A stretch of DNA of 64,000 nt from Physella acuta (lineage: Eukaryota > Mollusca > Gastropoda > Physidae). A program made the translations under genes and the position numbers. Under the pieces are notes generated by a model, which saw only the letters and a list, made by a program, of their open reading frames with translations, ran no database searches and was not told the DNA's origin. Positions 49,933 to 60,199 of this stretch are shown here, one piece after another (position 1 is the stretch's first letter; each line of letters opens with the position of its first letter). The stretch spans positions 689,001 to 753,000 of the forward strand of contig NW_026732580.1 in NCBI RefSeq assembly GCF_028476545.1, given 5' to 3'.

Positions 49933-51620
49933 TCAACATTAGTTCATTAATGTACATAAAAAACAGCAAAGATCAATCCATTGTTACTTTAAAAACAATA
50001 TTTCTGATTAAGTATTTGTCACATGTGCATTTTAACCTAGAAAACCTGGTATATGATTTTTGTAAAAACAGCATAAACTTTTCTAATACAACGATGGATC
50101 ACAAATTTCAGTATAATGGAAACATACTTTATGCTACACCATAGTATCCTATAGGAAAAAGCAGACTAAGTTTAAATTCAAACAAAATTAAAACACGAGG
50201 TATGTCCAATATTCAACACATTTCATCACCAGCATTAAGTCACCCACCACCTGGCTGTGTACAGGCCCAGGGGAAATGAACACCTGCTCCCCCCAACAGT
50301 GGAAAACTGTGACAACAATGTGCTCTAGTATTTCAGCAGAGCCAGTTTATCAGAGGGACATTTCATCAACAGGGAGCAGACTGAGATAGTCATATGAGTA
50401 ACTAGAAACCTGTGTACTGATACATGATATCATGCTAACCAAGATACTGAGTTACCTCTCTTGTATTATTATACATGTTTTCATAGGACAGTCATTTTTT
50501 TTTTGTAAACTGGTACCTTTCTTCATCAGAATTTTTAAATATTGAAAAAAACAGTAATACAGAGAAAAGAAAAGAAGTATGAGTGTACATTAATTGCTTG
50601 GGAAGAGAAGTTTTTTAACTCATTTATTTTCCTCAACAAAGGAATAAAGTTAATGATTTTTTAAAACTTTTACAATGTTAAATCCTAATCTAAATGCCAC
50701 CGATAAAAATGGACAGGTAATTAAATAGTGGCACTTGTTACATGACTGTAATGTTAAGGCATTTTTACTGTGGCTATATAAAAGAGTATTTTCAAAATGT
50801 TACGGCATGTATCTCTCTCATTAAAAAAAATATGTTTACCATGCCTATTTGTTTAAAGTAAAACTTAAACAATTATTATTAAATGCCATACATGTAAATG
50901 AAAAAATCATTGTTTTTATAATTATCCACAAATGTAAGAAATAAATGTAGATGTATATAAAAAGATATGATGTACCTTAAATGTTTTTAAAAAATGAGGT
51001 AAAATATGATGTAAAATCTAATGTGAATATACGTTGGACATATAGAATGGTATCTTCATTGCAAATAGCTCTGTTAACTGCATCTTTTATCAACACTTTT
51101 ATCTCCCCCTTAGGCACATTTACATCAGAATGTTCAATTGACCATGAAAGATTTTGGTTCACAAATAAAGAGAAACAGCATAGATCTATATTCCAGACCA
51201 AAAATAATTGTATGTATCAAACAGGAAAATATTCAGTTGTTATGATGTTTGTGTTTTATTTTTTAATAGATTATGATGCTAAAGCATAAGCAATACAAAA
51301 CAATTCACAAAATATTCATTGATGATGTAAGAAAACAACATTGCTTAGGATTATAAATTGCTACATGTTCTCAATCAGTTGTAGATTGATATAAATACCA
51401 AACCATATCCCAGATTTAACCTCAACATAATGAGGATTATGTTAAGATTGGCTACACTCTTACAACACACTACATATTGGGCTTTACAATGTGGTTTTTT
51501 TCTTTTTGATTTTGATGAACACCTACGGTCAACACAGGTTTCTCTGACTGATATGTAACTGTAATTAGACACTGTAAAAATTAAATACAATTATTAGTGA
51601 GGAAATGTGAATGTATAACT
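49933..51620. other. Unique AT-rich sequence upstream of the Rho-GEF start exon
   Basis: Probably the intron between the Rho-GEF 5' untranslated exon(s) and the start exon. No exon could be identified. Small frames are AT-rich and unsupported. Confidence 0.4.
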
Positions 51621-51621
51621 A

Positions 51622-51840
51622 GGTCCGCATGGTCAGGTGGTAAAAAAACTCATGGTTACTAAACTAAAAAGTCCAGAATTCAAACCCTGAAAAGACGAGG
51701 CTCGATAGCTGGGAAAAGCAACTCATCTAGGAGAGAAAACTCCAAAGTCAAACACCTGCTGCCTTGTAGTTTGTTCTTGAATGGACAAAGGCTATGGCTC
51801 AATGTTCGAAAAACTTATCTAAGCTTCTCCAAATAGAAGA
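51622..51840 (+). mobile_element. Probable tRNA-derived SINE
   Basis: An A-box-like TGGTCAGGTGG at 51629-51639 and a degenerate B box (GAATTCAAACC at about 51676) are spaced as in a tRNA-derived promoter. A non-tRNA body follows (CTAGGAGAGAAAACTCC, then CTGCTGCCTTG), of a type I associate with mollusc SINEs. No flanking duplication was fixed. Confidence 0.5.
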
Positions 51841-51900
51841 TCTATGTCTATGGCATTGTAAGGTTATCAACTCTTCTATATAAGTATATGTGTATATATG

Positions 51901-52210
51901 CAGGGCGGTAGCGAGGGGGGGCGGGGGGTGCGGACCGCACCGGGTGACACCATTTAGGGGGGTGACACCAAGGCAAAAAATAGCAAAATATATAGAGAAA
52001 AACTTGAGGGGGGGTGCAAATCGAAAACTTGAAGGGGGGGGGGGGGGTGCAAATCAAAAGTTTGAGGGGGAGAGGGTGCAAATTGAAAACTTGAGGGGGG
52101 GTGCAAATCAAAAACTTGAAACTTTGTCCCCGGGAAGGGTCGCAACGCCTCTGGGGGGGTGACACCATTAAGTGCCGCACCGGGTGACACCCGACCTCGC
52201 TATGCCACTG
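51901..52210. mobile_element. hAT-like MITE with 8-bp target duplication
   Basis: It begins CAGGGCGGTAGCGAGG and ends as the reverse complement of CAGTGGCATAGCGAGG (12 of 16 matching). It is flanked by a perfect 8-bp direct repeat TATATATG (893-900 and 211-218 in 51893-52218). CAG-starting ends plus 8-bp duplication fit the hAT superfamily. Inside are four to five tandem copies of GGGGGTGCAAATCGAAAACT. It has no coding capacity. Confidence 0.88.
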
Positions 52211-52218
52211 TATATATG

Positions 52219-53604
52219 TAACAGATACATTTTATGTACCAGAGATCTCTAACCAGCTAATATGTATAATCTAAATTTATAATTCGATATAGTATAAATA
52301 ATAATTCCAAAATTTATTATTGACGTCTTAATTTAAATGGACAGCATTCTTTTAACAAAATATTAAGGCTTTACAAAAAAAAACAGTTTCTAGTATAGAT
52401 TAAATTTTTGAAAAGAGCGACATGAGCAAATGGTTACTAATAGCCGATAGCTTTACATGAGACAACTGTGGGGGAATGAAAACCCCCACCACCTATGGGT
52501 TTTAACTATAGGATGACTAAAGCAGTGGTTTTTTTTTTTCAGGCATCTTTCGAGGGGCGGGGACAATTTTTTTCCCTCCCCCCTTCTGGAACATGTCCAC
52601 CAGTCCCCCAGACATGATAAAATTTCAATAGAAGATAGTTTAGTTTACCTTTCCGTCTTCCCCCCCCCCCCCCCACCCATCCCCGCACCCCCATTACAAA
52701 GATAGAATTTATAGGCCTAAGCCTAATAATAATAAACAAATTAGGCATCGAGGGTAATAAAAAATAGGATAGGCTATAATAAATAATTTAAAGTATAGGC
52801 TATCCCTATAGAATTTTTTAACTATAGATCTAGTCTAGATCTAGAAAAATTCACTTAGTAAGTTAAGTAGGCCTGGCCTATGCCCTATCTATACTATAGA
52901 ATTTTAAAGATCCATTTTGAAACTGTTACTAAAACTAAAATGAGATCAAGGTAAAACTAATAAAACGAATGTAGGCCAAAGAAGCACTTGTAGTATGATA
53001 TGGTAAAAGCAGTAGGGCTAAGTACTGAGTAGGACAATTTAAATTAGATCTAGATCTAGGTCAATATAAGATGGTCATTGAGAATGTGACATTTTATGCC
53101 ATGGTCACAATGATTGATGGGGACTGACGGACTGACTCATGATGACTCTTTTGTCCGACACACCGGCGCTTGCTTCGCTCAGCTTTCTAAACTACATTTT
53201 TACTTTAGAAACCTTAGCCTTAACTAAATCAGAGGTGGTAAAACTAAGTAAATATTCAAAAACCAAAATCTATTCTAAGATTTAATTAGTGTACTCTTTT
53301 TTTTTTCTCCGTTACGGACCATACCTTTATGGGGGATAATCATCCAAAGGTAATGTGGACTTAGATCTAGCTTGGGGTGAATGTTTTCATAGATTCGCAA
53401 GAGTGAAAGCAGGCTACTCCATCCGGTTGTAAATGGGACAGAGTGACGTCATTTTATTTTGTTTTATTTAGAAACCTCCCTGGTCTGTGTCACGTGATAA
53501 TCCCTCTGTCTTTGTGGTGTAATGATTTCAACAAACAGCATAGCCTCAAATAAGAGAAATTGGTAAAATGAAATACAACTAAGAGAAAGCATAAATAACA
53601 CTCA
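52219..53604. other. Unique intergenic or 5' intron sequence
   Basis: C-run at about 52662-52674. The CG-containing stretch near 53150-53180 might be near a promoter, but no specific motif supports it. Confidence 0.35.
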
Positions 53605-53612
53605 GAGGTTAC

Positions 53613-53889
53613 CAGAGGCGTAGCGACCCTTCCCGGCGCCCGGGGACAAAATTTTGATTTGTACCCCCGCTCAAACTTTTGATTTGCACCCCCCTCCCCG
53701 CCTCAAAATTTCGATTTGCACCCCACCCCCCCCCCCCTCAAACTTTTTAATTGCACGCCCCCCCCCCCTCAAACTTTCGATTTGCACCCCCCTCAAGCTT
53801 TCGATTACTTTTTCCAACCCATTTTGGCGCCCCTAAGGTCGGCGCCCGGGGACATGTCCCCCCTTGCCTCCCCCATCGCTACGCCTCCG
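53613..53889. mobile_element. hAT-like MITE, second copy
   Basis: It begins CAGAGGCGTAGCGACCC and ends GCTACGCCTCCG. Flanks GAGGTTAC (53605-53612) and GAGGGTAC (53890-53897) match at 7 of 8. The interior has tandem GATTTGCACCCCCC copies, the reverse complement of the unit in 51901-52210. Confidence 0.82.
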
Positions 53890-54137
53890 GAGGGTACTTA
53901 TTAGTAGACCTATAGATGTGGTACACACCCACGCACCCTAGCTGTAATTCTGACAAAAAGAGCATGTTTTTTTTTTCTTAATTTTTATTACTAAAAAAAG
54001 ACCCTAAAAAATCAATCGTTTTATAGGGGCGGACTAAATTTTCGGGAGGGGTGGGGGGGGGGGGAACACTGGTAAAAGAAATATATATTTTCTATATAAT
54101 TTTTTCGTTTTGGTGGGAGGGGGCGGTAGAAGTGCTT

Positions 54138-54273
54138 CAGAGGCGTAGCGACCCTTCTCGGCGCCCGGGGACAAACGTTCGATTTGCACCCCCCCCCCTC
54201 AAACTTTCAATTTGGCGCCCCCCTAAGGTCGGCGCCCGGGGACATATGTCCACCCCCCCTCGCTACGCCTCTG
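54138..54273. mobile_element. Short hAT-like MITE, third copy
   Basis: It begins CAGAGGCGTAGCGACCC and ends CGCTACGCCTCTG, with near-perfect inverted ends and a reduced interior (one or two GATTTGCACCCC units). No matching target duplication was seen; a long C-run (about 54278-54303) follows. Confidence 0.75.
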
Positions 54274-54659
54274 CCCCTCCCCCCCCCCCCCCCCCCCCCC
54301 CCCAAGAGTTGCTTGAAAGAAACACACCCGACGCGTACACCGGCTGCCATCCTCCGACCGAAATAGATTTATATGTAGGCTACTTGTAGTCTTTAAGTCT
54401 CCCCACCCCCCGGAAAACCCTGACCTTGTACAGCTATTTATTACAATAATTCAATACTTACCCCCCCCCCCTTCTTTCTTTCAACAAGCCCTGCCAAATA
54501 TTATATTGCCGACTTGTGTTTCCAGGTTCTGTTTATGGTCTTGTTTTATACTGAGGGTTCGCCTTTAGATAGAGTCAAGAGGTTTTTTTTTCAAGATCTT
54601 AACTCCTTAAATAAATAGTTTTCGACTCGTAAGGTTATACACACCGTTTGGAACATAAT

Positions 54660-54990
54660 CAGAGGCGTAGCGAGGGCGGGGCGGGGAGTGCGCACCGCAC
54701 CGGGTGACACGATTTAGAGGGGTGACACCAAGGCGAAAAATTGCAAAATATACAGAAGAAAAATGCTTTTTTTTGCCAGTTAAATTAATGAAAAAAGTTA
54801 AATAGAAAAAACAATGCTGCATCCAACTTTATTATAGAGAGACAATGTAATAAATTTAATTACAATTAAGTCTGCAGTGATTAAAGCTTATACACATGTA
54901 AGGTAGGGGTCGTCCATAAATGAAACGCGTAGGGGGGGGGGGGGGGGGAAGTAGGGTCCGTAATAATTTTGTGACTGTGTGTGATATAAA

Positions 54991-55059
<69 letters not shown>

Positions 55060-55126
55060 TAGTTTCTTGGGGGAGAGGCACCAAGAAGTGCCGCACCGGG
55101 TGACACCCGACCTAGCGACGCCACTG
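54660..55126. mobile_element. hAT-like MITE ends flanking other repeats (composite)
   Basis: The left end CAGAGGCGTAGCGAGGGCGG and GCACCGGGTGACAC lies at 54660-54712. The right end GTGCCGCACCGGGTGACACC, finishing GACGCCACTG, lies at 55088-55126. Between them are a TCCATAAATGAAACGCG fragment with a G-run (about 54912-54947) and an AT microsatellite. The flanking octamers (AACATAAT, CTCAGAGT) do not match, so this is either an old or a rearranged copy. Confidence 0.6.
54992..55054. repeat. AT dinucleotide microsatellite
   Basis: About 30 TA units inside the composite element. Confidence 0.97.
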
Positions 55127-56760
55127 CTCAGAGTGACACAAGATGCCCTTTAGTTTTAGTTCATTATATAGCCGTTGAAAGAGGGTTGGCTGGCACCATC
55201 GGATGCACATATACAAATGTATTAGGTCTATTTGTTAAGTTCCAATTACCAGTACTTGTGTCAAGAATTTAAATTTTAAAAAGCTTACTAGTGCTTTCTT
55301 GTGCCATTATTTTGAAAGTAAAATAAAAATTCAGAGAAACCACGGATTCCTTTGCCTTCGGTTCACGAAGTTTTCATTTTGTCTCGGTTTTCGCCGGTCG
55401 CCTCGATTTTCGTTGGCTTACTATCTGCCCCCGCTCTGAATGATGTGAGAACCTAAGAATCCTGCCGAGTGTGGCTCTTCTCCTCCTTTGTGAGCACAGC
55501 TCTGAGCTTCTTGTCAAATAGTCCATTGCTTCTCATTGGTCTTTGGGTGATGTTGGGGTTGTTTTTTTTAATCGATTGTCCTTGCAAACAGGAAAGACGA
55601 GGAGGAGGCTTCACAATATTTTCAAGTGTGTGTCGATAGTAGAGAATATGTAGCAGAACTCATAATAATTTCCTTTTTATGGGGGGGGGGGGGATTCGTT
55701 CAATCGCGTCACATGCTTAAGGAGGAGGGGGTTCAGACGTTCAGACGCTTGTGTTACGTTTGGTTTACAGCAGGGACTGGGAAGATGCAATATAGGTCTA
55801 GCATGTATTCTGTACATTAAGGACAAAATTATGCAATATTTTCATTTTAAGTTGTTGTTTTTTTAATGTGACCAAGTGATGCGGGGGGGAAGGAAAGTGT
55901 TTTAAAACGTGGAGTAGCATTTAAACGATGGGGGGGGGGGGGGGGGAGGGAGCAATATTTTCATTCGGCCAGGCATTTATGTTGGTGACCATTTGCTGTA
56001 GATTTGGGGTTTTAAAAAAAAAAAAGCTAAAATTGCCAAGCGTCATGACTCATTTATGGATATGATTCAGAACATTTTAGGGTAGGCCTACAATAAACTT
56101 TGGGGGAAGAGATGCTTAAAGAGATGCATGAAAAAAACTTTGTAAAAAAAAAAGCATGTAAAAATTAAATAATTTGCCAGAACTATTTAACAAAAATGTC
56201 ATAAATTAGGATTATCTATCTAAGAACTCAATTACAAAGAACTATGACAGATATTGTCATTGATAAGCTCAAACAATGTAGGGGTTTGGGTTTTAAGTTT
56301 AGGCCTAATAAAGTTGCGCACTTCTACATCGCGATTGCACCATTGTGTGTGCACATGTGTATGTTTACATCAACAAATGAAAGTAAACCTTGGACTAACC
56401 TTTGATGTTGTTGGACTCTAATGTTATATAGTTTTCAAGGTAAAATAGTTTACTAATACATGTTTTATAGGCTTACTACTAAGATTTTAAATAAAATCAC
56501 ATTAAATATATTGTACGGAAAGCAAGTTGCAGTACAGACTTTAACTTTGGTCTTGTCCTTTGATCACTATTATTAGTGGCTGTATTATCACCATACGCCT
56601 ACAACTTCCGTTTCTGGTACTGTTACGGTATAGAGAACGTATGATGCATATTACTCTTCACAATCATCCATCCATAGCTCAGCTTATAGTGTGTGCCCAG
56701 TGGTTACTACTCATCTAGTGAAGGCAGGCGGGTCTTGGTGCTACAAGGCAGTGGCAGAAA
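55127..56760. other. Upstream region of the DYNLT5-like gene
   Basis: It contains G-runs at about 55680-55693 and 55930-55947 and mixed unique sequence. No TATA box or initiator can be called with confidence. Confidence 0.4.
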
Positions 56761-56802
56761 ATGGACCACCATAAAGATTCACCAGGTCGTAATAACAATA
56801 TG
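56761..56802 (+). CDS. DYNLT5-like: DYNLT5-like exon 1
   Basis: It encodes MDHHKDSPGRNNNM and ends ATG|GTAAGT. The next exon opens with ATG as well, so initiation at 57350 is a possible shorter alternative. Confidence 0.75.
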
Positions 56803-58678
56803 GTAAGTCATCAGTATCATATGTTCACGTTTGTGCCCAAGACATATGGGGCAGATAAAGTAGAGTTACCAGTTGCAATTACCTCGGCATACAGGGGAAA
56901 AGTGTGGTCAACACTATGCCCTGCCTTCTTTGTTTCCCTAACCGCCCTAACCCATCAGAGCGGGGTAAACTCACGGGCGTCATCAGACTAGAGCACAAGA
57001 ACCAAACTCGAAACTTTTAGCAGTCGTAAACTCTACTATCCGACCACAACGTTCCACTGTATTTCATTATGGTTTTTATTTGTAAAAAAAAAAATCCTGC
57101 ACGATGCACTCTTGTATCTTGGATTTTTTTTCTGCCAGTATCGCTTAGGGCCAGTTGAAGTAACATGTCACGATATCTGGAAAAAGATTTTTAAAAATCA
57201 GTCTTACCGATTTTTTGAGACTTCATTGCTTACCAAATCCATCGTGTTGTGCTAATACACTGTGGGCCTCATGTTTAACTTTCGGCCACAGAAAATTACA
57301 CAAATCGAAATTTGCCCCCAGTTAAACTTTCTCCTGATTTCTGTTGCAGATGAAGTACACGTTTTCTCCTCACATGCTGAGGTTTCGCTCCGAGAACCTG
57401 ATGTCTGCCTCCCTCTCCGAAATCTCGCAAGACACCCAGGAGGACGAGAACGAGAGCAACCGCCAGGTATGCAAGCAACCCACGGCCAAGGACAGTAACG
57501 TCAACAAAGATAACGCTTACCATGACGACCCGAGCATCAGCCTAATGCTGGAGCGGACCAAGTCGTCGTTGATGCTCCTAAGGCGACAGAGCTCTTTCAC
57601 CAGGAAGAAAATTCAGTGGGAGAACACCTATCGCATGGAGCCTAAACCAAATCTCTATTTCATTTGGTGGAAGGTATTTGGAGTTTTTATTGAAAGCAGT
57701 TTTCTTTAGGGCTTGTGAAATTTTTTACAGGCTTAACAATTTAACATGTCATTGTGTTTTTGTCTTTATGACAGAAAATGTTGGCTCATAAAAAAACAAA
57801 AGCATTTTATTTTAAGAAGCTACCAGATTTGACAAAAAATATAGATTGTTATTAATTTAGTAAACTTAAACTTGTTCTTCTATGTCCAGGTGAGGAATGC
57901 GATACAAAAGCTTATGACCCCCGTCTTTGAAAACTACAAATATGACGGTAAAGTGGCGCCCACTCTTTGCAAGCTAATAGCGTCCAAATGTCTGGCACTT
58001 GTAAGTACTGAGAGATTGGCTTTAATATCGCATTTTTATCTACGGACTGTCGATCTGGGATAAAGTGCCTAGTTCCGATTTTTGGGCTGTTGGGGCACGG
58101 AGAATTATTAAGACTCGGATATATAAAGCGGTACCCCGGGTTCAAAGTGTTAAAGACAGTCGATGCAAGCGTCTAGTTAGTTTCGCATGCATTTTAAGGA
58201 GGTCACATGGCTGAATACAACTGCGCTAAGAACACAGTTAAGAAGCAGCTTTTGATAGAGTTTGACCGAAATCTTAAAAATATAATAGAATATTGTGTAG
58301 GTCTATGGACGGTGGTCAATATAGATGCGGCATTAGCTAATGGAGTGTACACGAAGGCAGTCTAATAGGTGCAATAAAAGATCGCTTACTAGATCTAGTT
58401 AATAGACGTGACTATGTTTTTTTTTTTAAAAAAAAAGCTATATGATTGTTTATCTACCTAACAAACTGTTCTGTTTTACTGATTAGGTTAAAAGGAGATT
58501 TGAGTTTCCACGGTATCGCTACTTGTGTCACGTGACTCTGGCACAACTCAACAACCAAGGCATCATGATAGGCGACCGCTGTGTCTGGAATACAGCTTTT
58601 GATAACTACGCCCCATGTGTTTTCAAGACGAAAACCGCCGTCTGTGTCATAACCTTTTATGGAATTTATCTGGAATAG
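56761..58678 (+). CDS. DYNLT5-like: Tctex1-type dynein light chain, DYNLT5-like (4 exons, 222 residues)
   Basis: Tctex1-family light chains bind dynein intermediate chains as dimers and link cargo or ciliary dynein complexes. Exons: 56761-56802, 57350-57673, 57890-58000 and 58487-58678, all phase 0 with GT-AG borders (ATG|GTAAGT, GTTGCAG|, AAG|GTATTT, TCCAG|, CTT|GTAAGT, GATTAG|). The start ATG has a good context (GAAAATGG). Residues 1 to about 95 are a hydrophilic tail rich in Ser, Glu and Asn. The Tctex1 domain follows: IQWENTYRMEPKP (human DYNLT5 has VQMENTYQLGPPK), VRNAIQKLMTPVFENYKYD, then FPRYRYLCHVTLAQLNNQ, IGDRCVWN and the C-terminus TFYGIYLE (human: NVYAVYLE). The length is close to TCTEX1D1/TCTEX1D4 proteins. 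An in-exon CAG|GTATGC at 57468/57469 could be an alternative donor, but using it would remove the start of the domain. Confidence 0.9.
57350..57673 (+). CDS. DYNLT5-like: DYNLT5-like exon 2
   Basis: It starts after TTTCTGTTGCAG and ends TGGTGGAAG|GTATTT. It carries the variable tail and the first strand of the Tctex1 domain (QWENTYRMEPKPNLYF). Its GC content is higher than the flanking introns, as expected for coding sequence. Confidence 0.9.
57890..58000 (+). CDS. DYNLT5-like: DYNLT5-like exon 3
   Basis: A 37-codon exon between TTCTATGTCCAG and GTAAGTACTG. It encodes the first domain helix (VRNAIQKLMTPVFENYKYDG) and LCKLIASKCLAL. Confidence 0.92.
58487..58678 (+). CDS. DYNLT5-like: DYNLT5-like exon 4 with stop
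   Basis: It starts after TTTTACTGATTAG and encodes FPRYRYLCHVTLAQL, IGDRCVWN, CVFKTKTAVCV and FYGIYLE, stopping with TAG at 58676-58678. These are the strands forming the dimer interface in known Tctex1 folds. Confidence 0.93.
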   Translation, partial: VKRRFEFPRYRYLCHVTLAQLNNQGIMIGDRCVWNTAFDNYAPCVFKTKTAVCVITFYGIYLE

Positions 58679-58869
58679 CTTATCTTCAGTACCGTCAGAA
58701 TGGATTGGAAGTTTCTATCTTCTTGTCTACTAATTGGTAGTGTCGACTCCCAGTGGTGTCTAGGTAAAGCTGTACATAATCGCCACTGTTCTACAAAACA
58801 TTATCAAGATTATATTTGTTAGACCTTTTTAGTACAGGCCTACAACTTTTAAAAATGTTTATTATAAGA

Positions 58870-58875
58870 AATAAA
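58870..58875 (+). terminator. AATAAA poly(A) signal candidate of the DYNLT5-like gene
   Basis: AATAAA lies 192 bases past the stop codon in an AT-rich 3' region. No transcript evidence is available. Confidence 0.5.
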
Positions 58876-59963
58876 TTTTCTATTTAAATGAACTGCCGCA
58901 TTGAATTAATTTTTAGCGTTACAGCTCTTTAACAACAAATAGAAGAGCAAGCATTAAATTTATTTATTAACTTTATTGTTTTTCAACCCCAATCTTAGGC
59001 AAACAATTTTGTAGAGCAGCTTGACTGATGAACACATAATGAAATTACTGCCTCTCATAAAAGACAACTTTAGAACAGCTGTTGGTTGATTAATTGTTTG
59101 AACCAATGACTAGGCATACAACAACTTATGTATAGGCAGGAATGACCTCAGTTACATATGCTGCTTCACAAACTTGAAGCCATAAAAATGAAAATAAATG
59201 AAGCTGAAAAACTGACAAATGTACAGACACCAATAAGATATTGATCCTGATAAATTAATAAAACAATTAACTATTCAATCAAACAGCAAATATAACTATA
59301 ACATAACCTCAATCATATAACATGTTCAAAGGCGTCAGTATGTTTATCCATAACTCTGGTCAGTTTTATAACAATCTCTATTTAGGGACATTTTTACTGA
59401 CACCAAAAGCTAATACTAAGACATCATTGGTCTAAGTTTGTAACATTTACACAGCATACCAGAAGCTGCAACATTATTTCTTGGTTTAATTTAACCACAA
59501 TGATTTTACTTGGCTTAACATCTAAAATGTTTACAAATTAGGTAGTTCCTAGAAGCTATATTAAAAAAACAAAAACAAACGAACAATCTCCAACATTCTT
59601 TTGAAATCTGCTCAAAAAAAGTACTGCAGATAAATTGTAACTGCAACAAGTAGAATGACTGAAGCTACATGATGGCAAGAAGTAGAATGACTAAAGCTCA
59701 AATGTTATAGCATGAGGGAGAGTGATCTTAAAATCTAAAGAACCACTCTGATGAGAGCCTTTCTGGCGAACCCACAGATGTCTGATGTGACAGCTCCAGA
59801 CATGGCATGACAGGGTTTCTATGGCAACCATAATACCAGGCTCGTGTACAGCACCAGGTAACTCAGTAATACAACAGCCTCACCTACCACTTACCATCTA
59901 CAAAATCCAGTGGGGTATGGGATGAAATGTACCATGGGTACAATAATTTAGTTCATCATTTTT
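58876..59963. other. Intergenic region between convergent genes
   Basis: AT-rich, with several AATAAA-like words on both strands. Nothing else was recognised. Confidence 0.5.
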
Positions 59964-59969
59964 TTTATT
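59964..59969 (-). terminator. AATAAA poly(A) signal candidate of UBA6
   Basis: TTTATT on the plus strand, about 116 bases beyond the UBA6 stop. A second candidate is near 58,960. The two convergent genes therefore have room for separate 3' ends. Confidence 0.4.
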
Positions 59970-60084
59970 TGATGTTATCATCTATGGTCATTCATAGATG
60001 AATCATTTTAAAATTTAATAATACATTTTAAAAACATCACAGTTTGTATGACCATCTATTGTGTAAGTGATCCCAAATCCAAGC

Positions 60085-60199
60085 CTAAAAGAAATATCTA
60101 ACAGGTGGACCTGGCACATCATCACCATTATCTCCATCAAAAGATACAACAAGGTCCACATATTTTTGGCCAGGTACAGGTTTCAGTAGACTTGTCATC
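60085..60199 (-). CDS. UBA6: UBA6 last exon, ubiquitin-fold domain end and stop
   Basis: It encodes [36 protein letters not shown] and a TAG at 60087-60085. Human UBA6 ends KKYVDLTVSF...DLPGPPVRYYFSHDTD, so this protein is a few residues shorter. The ubiquitin-fold domain recruits the E2. Confidence 0.94.

Noticed and set aside
57296-58145. Minus-strand frames of 75-77 residues
   Set aside because: They are shadows of the DYNLT5-like exons 2 and 3.
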